A stretch of DNA of 64,000 nucleotides. Source: Malachius bipustulatus. Taxonomy: Eukaryota; Arthropoda; Insecta; Coleoptera; Melyridae. Position numbers and translations under genes: made by a program. Within the stretch, counting starts at the first letter, position 1. Each line of letters begins with the position of its first letter. Shown here in pieces: positions 48,590-58,218 of the stretch. The DNA is taken from assembly GCA_910589415.1 (NCBI GenBank), contig OU342630.1:65964186-66028185 (forward strand), read 5' to 3'. The notes beneath the pieces were generated by a model. It was not told the origin of the DNA and searched no databases. It saw only the letters and a program-made list of their open reading frames with translations.

Positions 48590-49450
48590 TTAGTTTAAAT
48601 TGCTGACTCCCTTCTTGCTAACCACAATTTGAGGAACGCCTTTGATGTACCTGATGACAAGATTACTCTCCCCAGCATCAACACGAGATCGTAGTTCCTC
48701 CTTAAGCTCTCTGTAATATTTGTTTTGTTTGGGAGTGCGGTCAGAGGACACACGCACAGCACCAAACTCGGGATGAGTTTGGAGAGAAGAACGCAACCTC
48801 CCAACTGCTTTAAGAACAGAAAATACACGTATCTCATCTGGGAAGGTAACACGTAATGGTCTGGGAGTTTGACGATCAACATTGTTACGTCCCAACCGGA
48901 AGGTCCGCAAGGTAGAGGATCCATCCACAGCTAATGAAGGTGAACTGCTACTACTCCGGGAAACAAACTGCAAGAAACCTTCAACAAAACAATTGTCGTG
49001 CTCTCGGGAGCTCTGGCTCGTGGCGTTTGCTGAGTCCTCAGGTACCCCATAGAAAATAATATTCCTGCGGCGTCTCTGACGGTCTGCCACTTCCTCCACA
49101 ATCTCCTCAAAGTCGAGTGCAGGAGATTCATGATCAGAAATTTTCTTCTTTAGATTTTCCACTACGGCAACAAGTGATTTGATAGTAGCATTCAACTCTG
49201 GTATCATCTTACAGGCACTACATGTGATGGGAGCTGTGGAAAGATCAGACTCGCGGGGGGCAGAATTAGCTGCACTCTGCAAACAAATATCGCACCTCCA
49301 CTGAAGGCCTGGAGTTGCCTTCATCAGATCAACCAGTTGTCTATTCACTCCAATACATTTAATGTGATAAAAGAGAGTACATGTTGAGCATTTAATCGTT
49401 GGTATTGTCGGTGTTACCGCACCACTACATTTATTGCACAAGCAGACCAT
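48590..49450 (-). CDS. ORF1: PHD-finger RNA-binding protein of a Jockey-like element
   Basis: The start chosen is the ATG at 49450 (MVCLCNKCSG), giving about 286 residues; the open frame reaches 49588, but the extra 46 residues look like translated leader. Residues 5-56 form a C4-H-C3 zinc finger of PHD type: C5, C8, C21, C24, H29, C32, C53 and C56. A short helical region (LNATIKSLVAVVENLKKKI) may be a coiled coil. It is followed by RRRRNIIFYGVPED, the start of a region found in ORF1 of CR1 and related elements that is thought to bind RNA. The protein should package element RNA with ORF2. It is unlike the zinc-knuckle Gag of classic Drosophila Jockey, so a CR1-like ORF1 is notable here. Confidence 0.88.
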   Translation of the reverse strand: MVCLCNKCSGAVTPTIPTIKCSTCTLFYHIKCIGVNRQLVDLMKATPGLQWRCDICLQSAANSAPRESDLSTAPITCSACKMIPELNATIKSLVAVVENLKKKISDHESPALDFEEIVEEVADRQRRRRNIIFYGVPEDSANATSQSSREHDNCFVEGFLQFVSRSSSSSPSLAVDGSSTLRTFRLGRNNVDRQTPRPLRVTFPDEIRVFSVLKAVGRLRSSLQTHPEFGAVRVSSDRTPKQNKYYRELKEELRSRVDAGESNLVIRYIKGVPQIVVSKKGVSNLN

Positions 49451-50047
49451 TCTCGGAAAAAGTATACAATCCGGCAACAGTGAGTAAAGCGAAGAATTAA
49501 TTATACTCTCCTTTAACGTACGTACTGGTACCAAGGCAGATAACACTATCTTGAACTTAAAAGATAGAACTAAATGCAACCAAATCAAGCCACTGCACCA
49601 CCAAACTTTAACCCAAAACTATCGGAAAATGTTACGTTATGCAGTCAAGACAACTGCAAGATGAGATCCAGCACCTTTCTATCTTGAAATCGATATATTT
49701 CTAACATTTATACCTACAGTAGCTTCAGTAAATTAACAAATATACGCGGAGCAAGAAAATACAATTCAATACCAAGCGGAATTTAAAGCGGAATTTTAAG
49801 CATTAAGGAGAGCATAATTATTTGCAAGATGAGGCCTCGTGAAAAATACGATTTGGATTCAATAAGGCCTCCATTTTTGGAGATGAGGCACGATGAGGTC
49901 TCGAAAAAACAATTTCGGAAAAATTTCCTTAACGAGGGCTGATCTTGAAAAAGGTTATTGTTTGTTTTATGTTTAAAATGCGATTTTATAATATAACATT
50001 TCATTTTATATTTTTATTTTGGCTGTTTAGTTACCAAGCACCCTGTA

Positions 50048-51017
50048 TATTCAAAACAGAGCTCTTGGATCTTAATTGCAAAAATGAAATTTCCAGGTAT
50101 TACCAGGCCGTACAGCTTTGAGCGAAAACCCCAGTTTTCTCAAAGCAGTAAAAATTCTGGTTACTAACAAAAAATGTGTCCTTACTTAGAATTAAATCAC
50201 TTTCAATTAGTCTTGGACACTTTACAGTTAACTGACGGGTAGGGCCTTCGTGACCATACTTTTGACTTTTCCAATTCATCAGCAAGAACTTGTACGCAAC
50301 GTATGTGGAAAAAGATAAGCCTCAAATCCGAGTATAAGTATATTTATCTCGTATAAATGAATTAAAAAGAAGAAAAAATAAAATAATAAGTACCGTAAAT
50401 CTGTTTAGCACACATTTAAATCTTCCATTACTATTCACAAAATTTTGAATTTGTATCGTAAATATCCAAATGGCTAATCTCTTTGATTTTATTTGTTTAT
50501 TTAGGCGTGTAGTTAATATTTTATTGACTTACAAATTATTCGCTATACCAGTGAAAGTCCCTTAATATACCTGAAACTAAATTTAATGATCAAGCAAAGT
50601 AAATAAAATTGTGTAAATAGAATAGTATAAAATTAGCATGCTCATTTACTCTATATAACCAAATATTTACCGATACTGTTAAACTCACTAAATAACTATG
50701 TAATTAGTAAATAAAATATAAGTCCAGGTAATATAAAACAATAAATTTTTGCATAGCTGCAAATAAAACTGGTCAGTTCCACAACGCATCAAGTTCCTGT
50801 TTTTGTCTTCATAAATCTGATCTAAATTATTACGTTGTTTTTCAAAAAAAAAAAAGCAAAAAACGAAACACGTAAGACTTGACTCCCATGACATGATCTC
50901 GAAGTACGATCTCAATTCTTAACTAAAAACTTCTTCACTAAGGTACGTGTGAAATCACGTCTAGAAAGATCAAAATGTAGATATTGTCGCACCGTGAAAG
51001 CGGCGCCTCCACCATAT
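50048..51017. other. Spacer, possibly the internal start of an LTR element
   Basis: No supported gene. If the LTR at 51018-51537 is a 5' LTR on the - strand, the first few hundred bases below 51018 would be its leader, beginning TATGGTGGAGGCGCCGC, which resembles a primer-binding region. No gag frame follows; the 75-codon frame at 50688-50915 is low-complexity. Confidence 0.3.
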
Positions 51018-51537
51018 GTCGCGAATTAAAAGGGGGTAAGGGGTTAAAAAAAAGGTATTTTAAAAAACAACTAATTTATTACATAAAAGTATGAAATGCT
51101 AGAATCAACAGTGTTTACATACACCTACAATGACTCAAACCTGTGGAGTCCTATAGTACATAACTGTTTATGAAAAACTCGCCAATCAAATATCTATCAC
51201 CTACTATCGTTTGGTACACCAAAAAAGAGGTACTTACATGTTAGATGACCCAGTCGGTCTAAAGAGCTTTGGGCTGCTGCGAGCTCAGCTTTTCCGATTA
51301 TTGGGGTAGACTCTTGAGGGACAAATATGTACTCACTTCACTGAACGCACTGAGATAGTACTTGCCCTTATTGCCCAGTAAGCCCGCTTAACTAGCGGAA
51401 TGCCAGATTCACTTTGGCTCGCAGAGTATGCGGGCCACTTACTCCCTCCGCGGGCGGAGACGGAGAGCCCCCTTCAATTGGAGAGTCAATTCTTTTATTT
51501 AAACTTTTCTGATTAAGTCAGCAAAGTCGATAGTCAC
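51018..51537 (-). mobile_element. Probable LTR of a retrotransposon (5' LTR type, - strand)
   Basis: On the - strand the segment begins TGACTATCGACTTTGC and ends TTAATTCGCGACA, with the TG...CA ends of LTRs. It contains two possible polyadenylation signals (AAATAAAAG near the start and GTAATAAATTAG toward the end). After the end comes TATGGTGGAGGCGCC, like the primer-binding site that follows a 5' LTR. Its composition differs from the flanks, with a GC-rich middle (51380-51480). No second LTR or internal gene is in the window, and no 5-bp duplication is visible, so this rests on ends and context. Confidence 0.4.
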
Positions 51538-51905
51538 CTATTTTCCCCAATTTTATATCACGCTTGCAAGTTAGCTTTTATTAATAATTTTGTAATATCA
51601 ACTATTGAAACAACAATCATGTTGTCCTGACCTGAATTACTTGCTTGCTGTGACGTTCTGTAATTATTATGAAATATCAATATTAAAGTATTCGGGCATT
51701 TGTGCCTACTTGACAATATTAAAGGATCAAACTCGTCTCCCTAAGGAAACCGAGATAGCGCTAGAGGGTATAAGCAGAGTAGTTAAGTAAAAAATGATTT
51801 TTTTTTAATTATTAGTCCAGAAAATAAAAAACAAAATGTAACATTTTATTTTCACATTATTAAAAAGAAAAAAAAAAAGAAACCTGTTTATTTTTCCAGT
51901 TTTAA

Positions 51906-52644
51906 AGGTGGATCCACATCAATACAAATTTTCGTTGTGCGTTGTTTTTGACACAAATTTGCTCGTGTGCGGCGGAATATTCATATATGTGGACTGTGCG
52001 CCACAAATAAATTCACGCAAACATTTTTGCAACGAACGACGCACACGATGATGAGCTGTCGGTTTTCAACCAACTTCAAAGGGATTTGCTCCGCACAGTG
52101 ATATTGATGTGGACGTGAATCAGTGCTTGTGTAATTTTTTACTAGATATTTTGGCTACTTTGTTAATTTTACAGTCTTTTGCTTTTGATTTTCCTCTTTT
52201 GTCAATTGCTTTTCCTAATTTGTCAAATGCTTTTCCCATTTATCAAACATCAGTGCGTGATTTTTCAATTGAAATTCCTCTTCTGTCAAATAAGATTCCT
52301 TTTTTATCAAATTTATGCTTTTCCAGTATTTATTATACTGTCATTGCACGTAAATAGGAAAAGCAATTGACATTAAGTGAAACTGATTTGACATAAAAGG
52401 AAATTGATTGATGAATCCATGACTACAATCGTTGATAGATAGAAAAATAAGAAAATCATTAGCGAATGTTACTATTTCAAATATCGACGATCCGCATCCC
52501 ACAAGTGGATTCGCGCGCACAACGAACAAGATATAAAAATTACGTGGTAAAATATTTCATCAGATTTAAATTTATGGCGCAAATTTTTCGCTGAATTTCA
52601 ACACACAACGCACAACGAAAATTTGTATTGATGTGGATCCACCT
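51906..52644. mobile_element. PIF/Harbinger-type MITE with another element inside
   Basis: The 41-bp inverted ends start AGGTGGATCCACATCA and are flanked by TAA (51903-51905 and 52645-52647), the three-base target duplication typical of PIF/Harbinger. No transposase is present. Positions 52172 to about 52460 are a second, TA-type element, truncated at its right end. The outer element is therefore a carrier whose interior has been partly replaced or invaded. Confidence 0.75.
52172..52460. mobile_element. Truncated TA-type MITE inside the Harbinger-type element
   Basis: It starts CAGTCTTTTGCTTTTG after TA and matches the complete copy at 57515-57856 up to AGAAAAATAAGAAA, where the match ends abruptly. 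The right inverted end is missing. Confidence 0.8.
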
Positions 52645-53241
52645 TAAAATGAAGCATGTTTGAATTATTATTCTCGTTATTAAATTTTCCCTATATCAAT
52701 TTCGAATGGTTACTGGAAAACCCAGCATCTCTGAATATAAATTTTCACACTTTGAAAGAATACGCAAAAATTTGGCCCAAAAAAGTGTGAGTAGGTAAGT
52801 TGCATATTCTAAATTATTTTATCAAATAAATGATATAAACTTAAGCAAGAAAAAATTTGCAACATGCAATAAAGAAATGCAATTATTATCAATGTAATTA
52901 TTACTGCCCATAGTGATTAACAAATGGAGCACCGGGAGATTATCAAACCCTGAATAAATCCTAAAGTTATGATAAATTATTCCTGGGGCGCCTACTTCAT
53001 TACTCTTAAAAGGTACGCATCAAGAAGTTCGCAAGGTAATTGAACCAGGGCATGTTGTATTTATAACCACCAACGTATGAAGGAAGAACTTTTTAGTACT
53101 TCATCCTGTTATGAGCACTGTTCATAATGTAGTAGTTGAGTATAACTTGTTTTTTAGAAACTATGAGAGGATTGTGCACGTATTTCTAATTACAGGTAGG
53201 TAATGCAAAGTAAATTTAGAATTTTAGTACCAGAATGTTGC
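52645..53241. other. AT-rich DNA with no recognised gene
   Basis: No supported feature was seen. Confidence 0.4.
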
Positions 53242-53705
53242 TATAGTTTGTCCACTGAGTGTTGTCTGTTGTGATAAATAAGGATACATCATCTCGTTAT
53301 GTTTCTTACTCCTTCTATTGCATTGCATAGTCAATCGAGTTAAATTGGGACGTATTGTCAGAAATACGTTTGAATCGTCAGCAATTCTAAAAAGATGAGC
53401 GAGAGAGTGAGACGGAAGTACGGCTTGCGTCTTGATACGCTTAGATTGATACATAAGATGTCGTCCAGCTGATCGGCTAGTGTCAGTGACAGTGACAGCG
53501 CTAAATATACTAATGAGGTTTTTGTGATTTGAAACGTTTTTAATACAAATTTAGTAGAATTACCTGGGATTTTTTACGATGTGATAAACTACGAGTAACT
53601 TATTAATTGCGTGAATGCCTAAAAATCTATTGCCTTGTTTATCTAACGTTTGAAAAATAACGGAAAGCGTATATTCTCGCAACGAACTACAAAAAATTAC
53701 ACAAA

Positions 53706-53823
53706 ATGCCTGCGAAACGATTGAACTCCCTAGGACGTGGTCTTGTGGATAAATTGCTAGGATATTTTACTGCAGAAGCAGAAAACGGAGGTGTTATGCT
53801 TTCTTTTAAACGCCAACCAGCTG
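53706..53823 (+). CDS. First exon of a transposase-like protein, open in copy B
   Basis: An ATG (context ACAAAATGCC) opens 39 codons, beginning MPAKRLNSLGRGLVD, then YFTAEAENGG and LSFKRQPA, and ends at a GTAGGT donor at 53824. The pattern of a helical segment followed by ENGG and a second block resembles the N-terminal DNA-binding region of insect IS630-type transposases, where a helix-turn-helix follows in the next exon. The later exons, including the DDE catalytic part, are deleted. Alone it could give only a short DNA-binding fragment or a fused host transcript. The family call is inference. Confidence 0.55.
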
Positions 53824-53899
53824 GTAGGTGAAATGCTATTTCTAATCTTAATTATAACAATTTATTATCATTCTTACTTACTTGCATTACTTACCTATA

Positions 53900-54533
53900 C
53901 AGGGTGATCCCGAAATGGCGGACACGGACAGCACCACAGCATCCATTGTGGATTAAGGATTCTAAGTTTTATTTACTGTTTTCTCCAGTATGGCTCCCTT
54001 AAGAAGATATGACCACTTTTGTGGAAAAAAAAGTCACAACACTGCACTACCCTTCTTAAGGTAAAAATAATGTGTAGGTCTACAATAATACCCAGATAGA
54101 TATTACCATGGAAATATATGAAATGGAAAGTTCAACAATGTTCAAAATAATAATCGTTGCGGGGAAACATATCCGATAATATTATTCAAAATCTATTTTA
54201 GTTGCATTGTTGAGCTCGAATTTGAACAACGATGCCACATTGAAAAATGTTGTTGAACTCAGGGAATGAGTAAACTTTGAATGCCTGTAATTCCGTTCCC
54301 GATAATAATAAAAATGAAAAGCAAACGCTATCGTAATAGTTACGTCAAATCATGTGCTTTGCCAGTGGTGGTTGTTTAAACTTGACTGCCGTTTTGATTT
54401 AAAGTTTAAAAAAAGGACACCCTATATCTCGATAACGAAGCCGAGGAAACAATTTTTGTTTTAAATTTACAGTCTTTCTGAACATCCTCTACAACACCCT
54501 GTATACCGTGTCCGCCATTTCGGGATCACCCTG
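53900..54533. mobile_element. TA-type MITE nested in copy B
   Basis: It begins CAGGGTGATCCCGAAATG and ends with the complement, CATTTCGGGATCACCCTG, flanked by TA (53898-53899 and 54534-54535). The inverted ends span about 28 bp, through GGCGGACACGG. The corresponding site in copy A (28.9 kb) lacks it. Confidence 0.9.
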
Positions 54534-54762
54534 TATATTTTTGTTATCAAAAAGTTTCAAGGCTCTACTTCGTCAATAACTTGTCGAAATAATATATTTG
54601 TAGGATATTCATTATTCCTCAACACACGCCACTGATATAAACTGCGATACCACATCTAGTTCGACTTAGAAATAAGTGTATGAATCAAATCGAATTAAAT
54701 GAAATTGTTTAGTCAAAATCAGTGTGGCATGACAACGGACAACACTCAGTGGACAAACCATA

Positions 54763-55323
54763 TTGTGAAATATAATCGAAATATGAGAGTATAGTTAGTG
54801 GTAACCTTTTTGTATTGTCCCAAGTCCAAACAAATATTCATCAGTAGGTACATTTATGATTTTCTATTGATCCTCCAGTTCATGTTAAAAATTATTATTA
54901 GTAATGATTTTCCATTATGTAGGAATACCTAAATATTTTATTCCCCTGTCAACTAATTTTCTAATGAAGTAACGTTGGGTGCTGTTGCATTCAATTTTGA
55001 TCCGACAATTTGGAACTACTAACTTGCGAGGTTAGAAGCTGATCGTTACAATCTATATTTTATTCGGATCATTTAATTTATTTACTGAGAGCTTCCTATA
55101 ATATAGATATGAATTATGAATTATTTAATTGCAATTCAAAACCGTTTTTAAAGCAACTTGGGGGTGACGAGTTGAATTGCTGGAATTAACAAAGTATTAT
55201 TGTGGTTGGTAGTCATCAAAAATTCCCATTATTATTATGAAAATAATAATTAAATATTGTTGTATGCCTCTCATAATTATTAAACTCCAGAAAAGGATAT
55301 AAAGTCAGGTCAATAATCGCATA
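54763..55323. other. AT-rich DNA with no recognised gene
   Basis: No supported feature was seen. Confidence 0.4.
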
Positions 55324-55325
55324 TA

Positions 55326-55772
55326 CCGGGTGTCCCATTAGTGCGGGATTCTTCTCTGGCAGCTTCACTTTTGAAGCTATAAAAAAAGATGAGGGAGAAA
55401 AATTGTATGGTTTGAAGAGACCTTCAACCTAAAATAATTTTCAGCTACACAGGATGGCCCAATATCGCTGTACGCCTTACAACTTTGTTATTTTAAATAG
55501 GACACCCTATATATATTATTACATTTTCAGATTATCTGAAAAAAATCAGTAAGAATGGTTTTCACAGTTTCAGTATAATGTGAATAATTTTTGAGTTATA
55601 AACAAGTGAAAATTGCCATTTTCCATTTTCAAAACAGTATTCAATGAAAACGGCTCAAGACAGCAGAAAAAGGTTTACATGTCCCTATCTTAACTTTTTA
55701 CAAGGTATCCTATGATGTGGATGAAATTGTTATACAGGGTGATGAAAAATCTGAAAATTTTCATTTCAATTA
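55326..55772. mobile_element. Single arm of the AAACGGCTTACATG family
   Basis: It starts CGGGTGTCCCATTAGTG after TATAC, then GGCCCAATATCGCTGTACG, AATAGGACACCCTATA, GAGTTATAAACAAGTG, AAAACGGCTCAAG, TTTACATGTCCCTATC and TATACAGGGTGATGAAAA. This is the same order as the left arm of the palindrome at 58219-59067, but the mirrored right arm is missing. Confidence 0.75.
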
Positions 55773-56155
55773 AAGAAAAAAAAATAAGATCAATTAAAGA
55801 TCTGTCAGATAATTACTGATTTAAAAATGCCATGTATGTATCATAAAAATATTGATCTGATATTGTTGGTAATATATGCTACTCCCTTTTAGAAGAGTTA
55901 ATTACTGATAAAAAATTAGAAAAAACATTGAAAATATTAACCATATTTTCAAAATTTGCAATCTAAAATCAGTAATTATTATCTAACAGATATTTAATTA
56001 CCGTTTGTGCAACCGGCCCATTATCATAAATATGTATAGTACAACAAGTGATATCATGATTATCATTATTGAAAACGTTATGATTGGTGATTTTTTTTGC
56101 ATCTGCAGCAACCACCAAACAGTTTGTATGGGAACATGCCTCATCGCATGAGGAC
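55773..56155. other. AT-rich DNA with no recognised gene
   Basis: No supported feature was seen. Confidence 0.4.
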
Positions 56156-56158
56156 TAA

Positions 56159-56819
56159 GGTCTCTTTCACACATACGGTTTTCTAACGGTAACCGTGCCG
56201 TAGCCGTGCCGTAATTTAATTTGACTTGTGTTCACACGGCACACGGTTTTTAGTAGACAACGCGGCACTGGATGTTTTTTTTTTTAAGTATTTTTGTCAG
56301 TTGCACCTACGATGGATGAACGAAAAAGACGCATATTGTTAATAATGCTTTGGCATCGTCGTAGACAGTCGCGAAAAGCAAGAAAATTTTGGATTGATCC
56401 ACTTGAAAACAGACAGTCGATGGGGAAATTTGCAACATTATTTCGCGAGATACGAAAGGATCTTCAACTAGTGTAATTAGTAGTTCATCATCTATTTCAA
56501 TAACCATAATTTCGTTATTATAATTTCCGTAAATTTAGAAAATGTTATTAACGTCCGTACGATACCGTATCGTACGAAACAGTATCAACACACGGCACGT
56601 GTGCATGCGTGTATACACTTGTGTGTTTTTCTGTTGCCGTAAGCGGCTCCGGCACCGTGCCGTAGCAGTCAACTAGCCGTGCTGCGACGGCAGCCGTGTA
56701 CGGCTCCGGAAACAAACCGTCTTGTGTGAAAGCTTGCATTTATGATAACGTGTTTCGATTAAGCACGGCTCCATAGCCGTACACGGCCACGGTTAAGAAC
56801 TGTAGGTGTGAAAGAGGGC
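56159..56819 (+). mobile_element. PIF/Harbinger-type element, internally deleted
   Basis: The ends GGTCTCTTTCACAC and, in reverse, GCCCTCTTTCACAC are flanked by TAA (56156-56158 and 56820-56822), the PIF/Harbinger target duplication. The subterminal parts are unusually GC-rich for this window and repeat CCGTGCCGTAG and CGGCTCCGG words in both orientations, likely transposase-binding sites. It keeps the start of a Harbinger-type transposase frame (56312-56476) but lacks the catalytic region, so it is non-autonomous. Confidence 0.88.
56312..56476 (+). pseudogene. N-terminal fragment of a Harbinger-type transposase
   Basis: The ATG at 56312 opens 54 codons. The blocks RRRQSRKARKFWIDPL and GKFATLFREIR match the N-terminal region of HARBI1-like nucleases (usually [KR]-[KR]-x-[FW]-W-[VI]-x-P-[IL] ... 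G-x-[FY]-x-x-L-x-x-E-[LM]-R). The frame stops soon after, where the intact protein would go on to its DDE nuclease domain. This is the remainder after an internal deletion. Confidence 0.75.
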
Positions 56820-56822
56820 TAA

Positions 56823-57512
56823 TAATTATTATCGTTGTAGTCAATTCAACGTGCTTGACTGTCGATAGCCAGTCACCAGGAAGTTAGGGAAACATTACAT
56901 TATGTATACAGTGAGAGTTTTTTAAGACAGCACATAGGAGATGGGCTTCTGAAGTGTTGCTTTGGAAATCGATCCTTGCCACGCAAAGTCGTTTATGCTT
57001 TGCGATAACCCCCACTTTAGATTAAATTTATAATTATTTTTATTGAACCACCAATTTGATTAAATTAAAAAAACTTCAGATTAAATTACTAATTTGACGT
57101 TTATAAGTAAAACTTGTCCTTAGCTACATACTAGCGTAGGTATACTTATTTAATTCATCACATGCAAATGCATACAACTGATGAGAAAATTTATGAGACC
57201 AGTGGTACTTCTTTACGTGAATTTGAAAATTTTCTCCAGTATAGTGTCACTTTAGAACACAATATCCACAGAAAGTGAATGTGTACCTATGAGCTGGAAT
57301 GGTCAACACTCACATTTTAGGACCTTTTTTCATTGAGCATCTCCATGGTACATGCAGCTACTGCAAGGAAGAATCATTCCGGTCATAAATACAACTAGAA
57401 GGCCCCTTGTGGTACCGACATTTTTCCCGACAAGTTCGACAGTTGGCTAAATGCTCTGTTATTGATAGGTTGATAGGAAGAATAGTTTAATGGCCGCCTA
57501 GGTCATCTAACT
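56823..57512. other. Spacer with no recognised gene
   Basis: No supported feature was seen. Confidence 0.4.
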
Positions 57513-57514
57513 TA

Positions 57515-57856
57515 CAGTCTTTTGCTTTTGGTTTTCCTCTTTTGTCAATTGCTTTTCCTAATTTGTCAAATGCTTTTCCCATTTATCAAACATCAGTGCG
57601 TGATTTTTCAATTGAGATTCCTCTTTTGTCAAATGAGATTCCTTTTATATCAAATGCTTTTCCAATGTTTATTATAATGTCACTATACGTAAATGGGAAA
57701 AGCAATTGACACAAAGTGAAACTGATTTGACATAAAAGGAAATTGATTGATAAATCAATGACTATAACAATTATTAATAGATAGAAAAATAAGAAACTCA
57801 TTTGACAAATGAGGAAAAGCAATTGACAAAAGAGGAAAACCAAAAGCAAAAGACTG
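57515..57856. mobile_element. Complete 342-bp TA-type MITE with long inverted ends
   Basis: It begins CAGTCTTTTGCTTTTGG and ends with the exact complement, flanked by TA (57513-57514 and 57857-57858). The ends pair through CCTCTTTTGTCAATTGC and CAAATG for about 60 bp. The word TTTGTCAAATG with TGCTTTTCC recurs inside. The - strand frame at 57586-57849 is translated repeat. The 52.17-52.46 kb copy is a truncated sibling. Confidence 0.9.
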
Positions 57857-58120
57857 TAACATCCTTGGATTTTTTTTTTACTTACGAAAAGTTACCTAAG
57901 TCCTCGGTTTATAACGCCGTTCCTATCCACGAGATTGATGAGCTCAAATAAAGGGTAAGAAGAGCTTCAGAATAAATATTTCCTGAACAGTCAGAATTAC
58001 AATAAATGGATTACGAATATTTCTCCTCGTAAACCATCACTATTGTCGATTTTTTTTTAGATTTACCGTGAGTGGGCCATTGTGATACCTCCACTGTGAC
58101 CGAAGGTCTATTGTGGCTAT

Positions 58121-58123
58121 TAT

Positions 58124-58155
<32 letters not shown>
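58121..58155. repeat. (TAA)n microsatellite
   Basis: About eleven TAA units follow each other. Confidence 0.95.
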
Positions 58156-58157
<2 letters not shown>

Positions 58158-58218
58158 TTTATTGCCAAAAACACAAGGTATATAAATTAGAAAAAAAGTT
58201 TACAAATATGTAGTTATA

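Larger units (their letters stand above)
45387..49700 (-). mobile_element. Jockey-like non-LTR retrotransposon, apparently full length
   Basis: On the - strand the element runs from a 5' UTR (start somewhere between about 49620 and 49790) through ORF1, a 14-base gap, ORF2 and a 360-bp 3' UTR, to the end GGCAAATAAACGATTATT followed by an ATT repeat at 45387-45401. An AATAAA signal and ATT-type tail are typical of Jockey and CR1-like elements. Both reading frames are open for their full length, so it is young. It has no RNase H. Target duplications could not be read because the flanks are AT-rich and part of a repeat. Confidence 0.9.
45189..50045. mobile_element. TACAGGGTG element split by the Jockey-like insertion
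   Basis: The left end CAGGGTGTTTGGTAAAC follows TA at 45187-45188, and the right end, in reverse, CAGGGTGCTTGGTAACT, is followed by TA at 50046-50047. The arms pair through GCCAAAAT and ATAAAATCG. The Jockey-like element lies between the arms, so it inserted after this element was in place. The right arm carries extra GAGGCCTCGTG and GAGGTCTCG words. Confidence 0.75.
53244..54760 (+). mobile_element. TA-flanked transposon copy B with transposase exon and nested insertion
   Basis: The ends TAGTTTGTCCACTGAG and, in reverse, TGGTTTGTCCACTGAG are flanked by TA (53242-53243 and 54761-54762). Between them, copy B matches the element at 28654-29461 in opposite orientation. It retains an open first exon (53706-53823) and contains a 634-bp younger insertion (53900-54533). 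With that removed the element is about 880 bp, so it is non-autonomous. TA duplication and exon type suggest IS630/Tc1/mariner. Confidence 0.82.

Noticed and set aside
48595..49131. Additional - strand frames of 66 and 109 codons
   Set aside because: They overlap ORF1 in other frames and lack its zinc-finger and basic-region features.
57586..57849. Hydrophobic 87-codon - strand frame resembling a membrane protein
   Set aside because: It is translated from T-rich inverted repeat DNA of a MITE; the same peptide pattern appears in the sibling copy at 52.2 kb.
58121..58155. Regular short repeat that might suggest an array system
   Set aside because: It is a plain TAA microsatellite without spacers; there is no CRISPR-like structure anywhere in the window.
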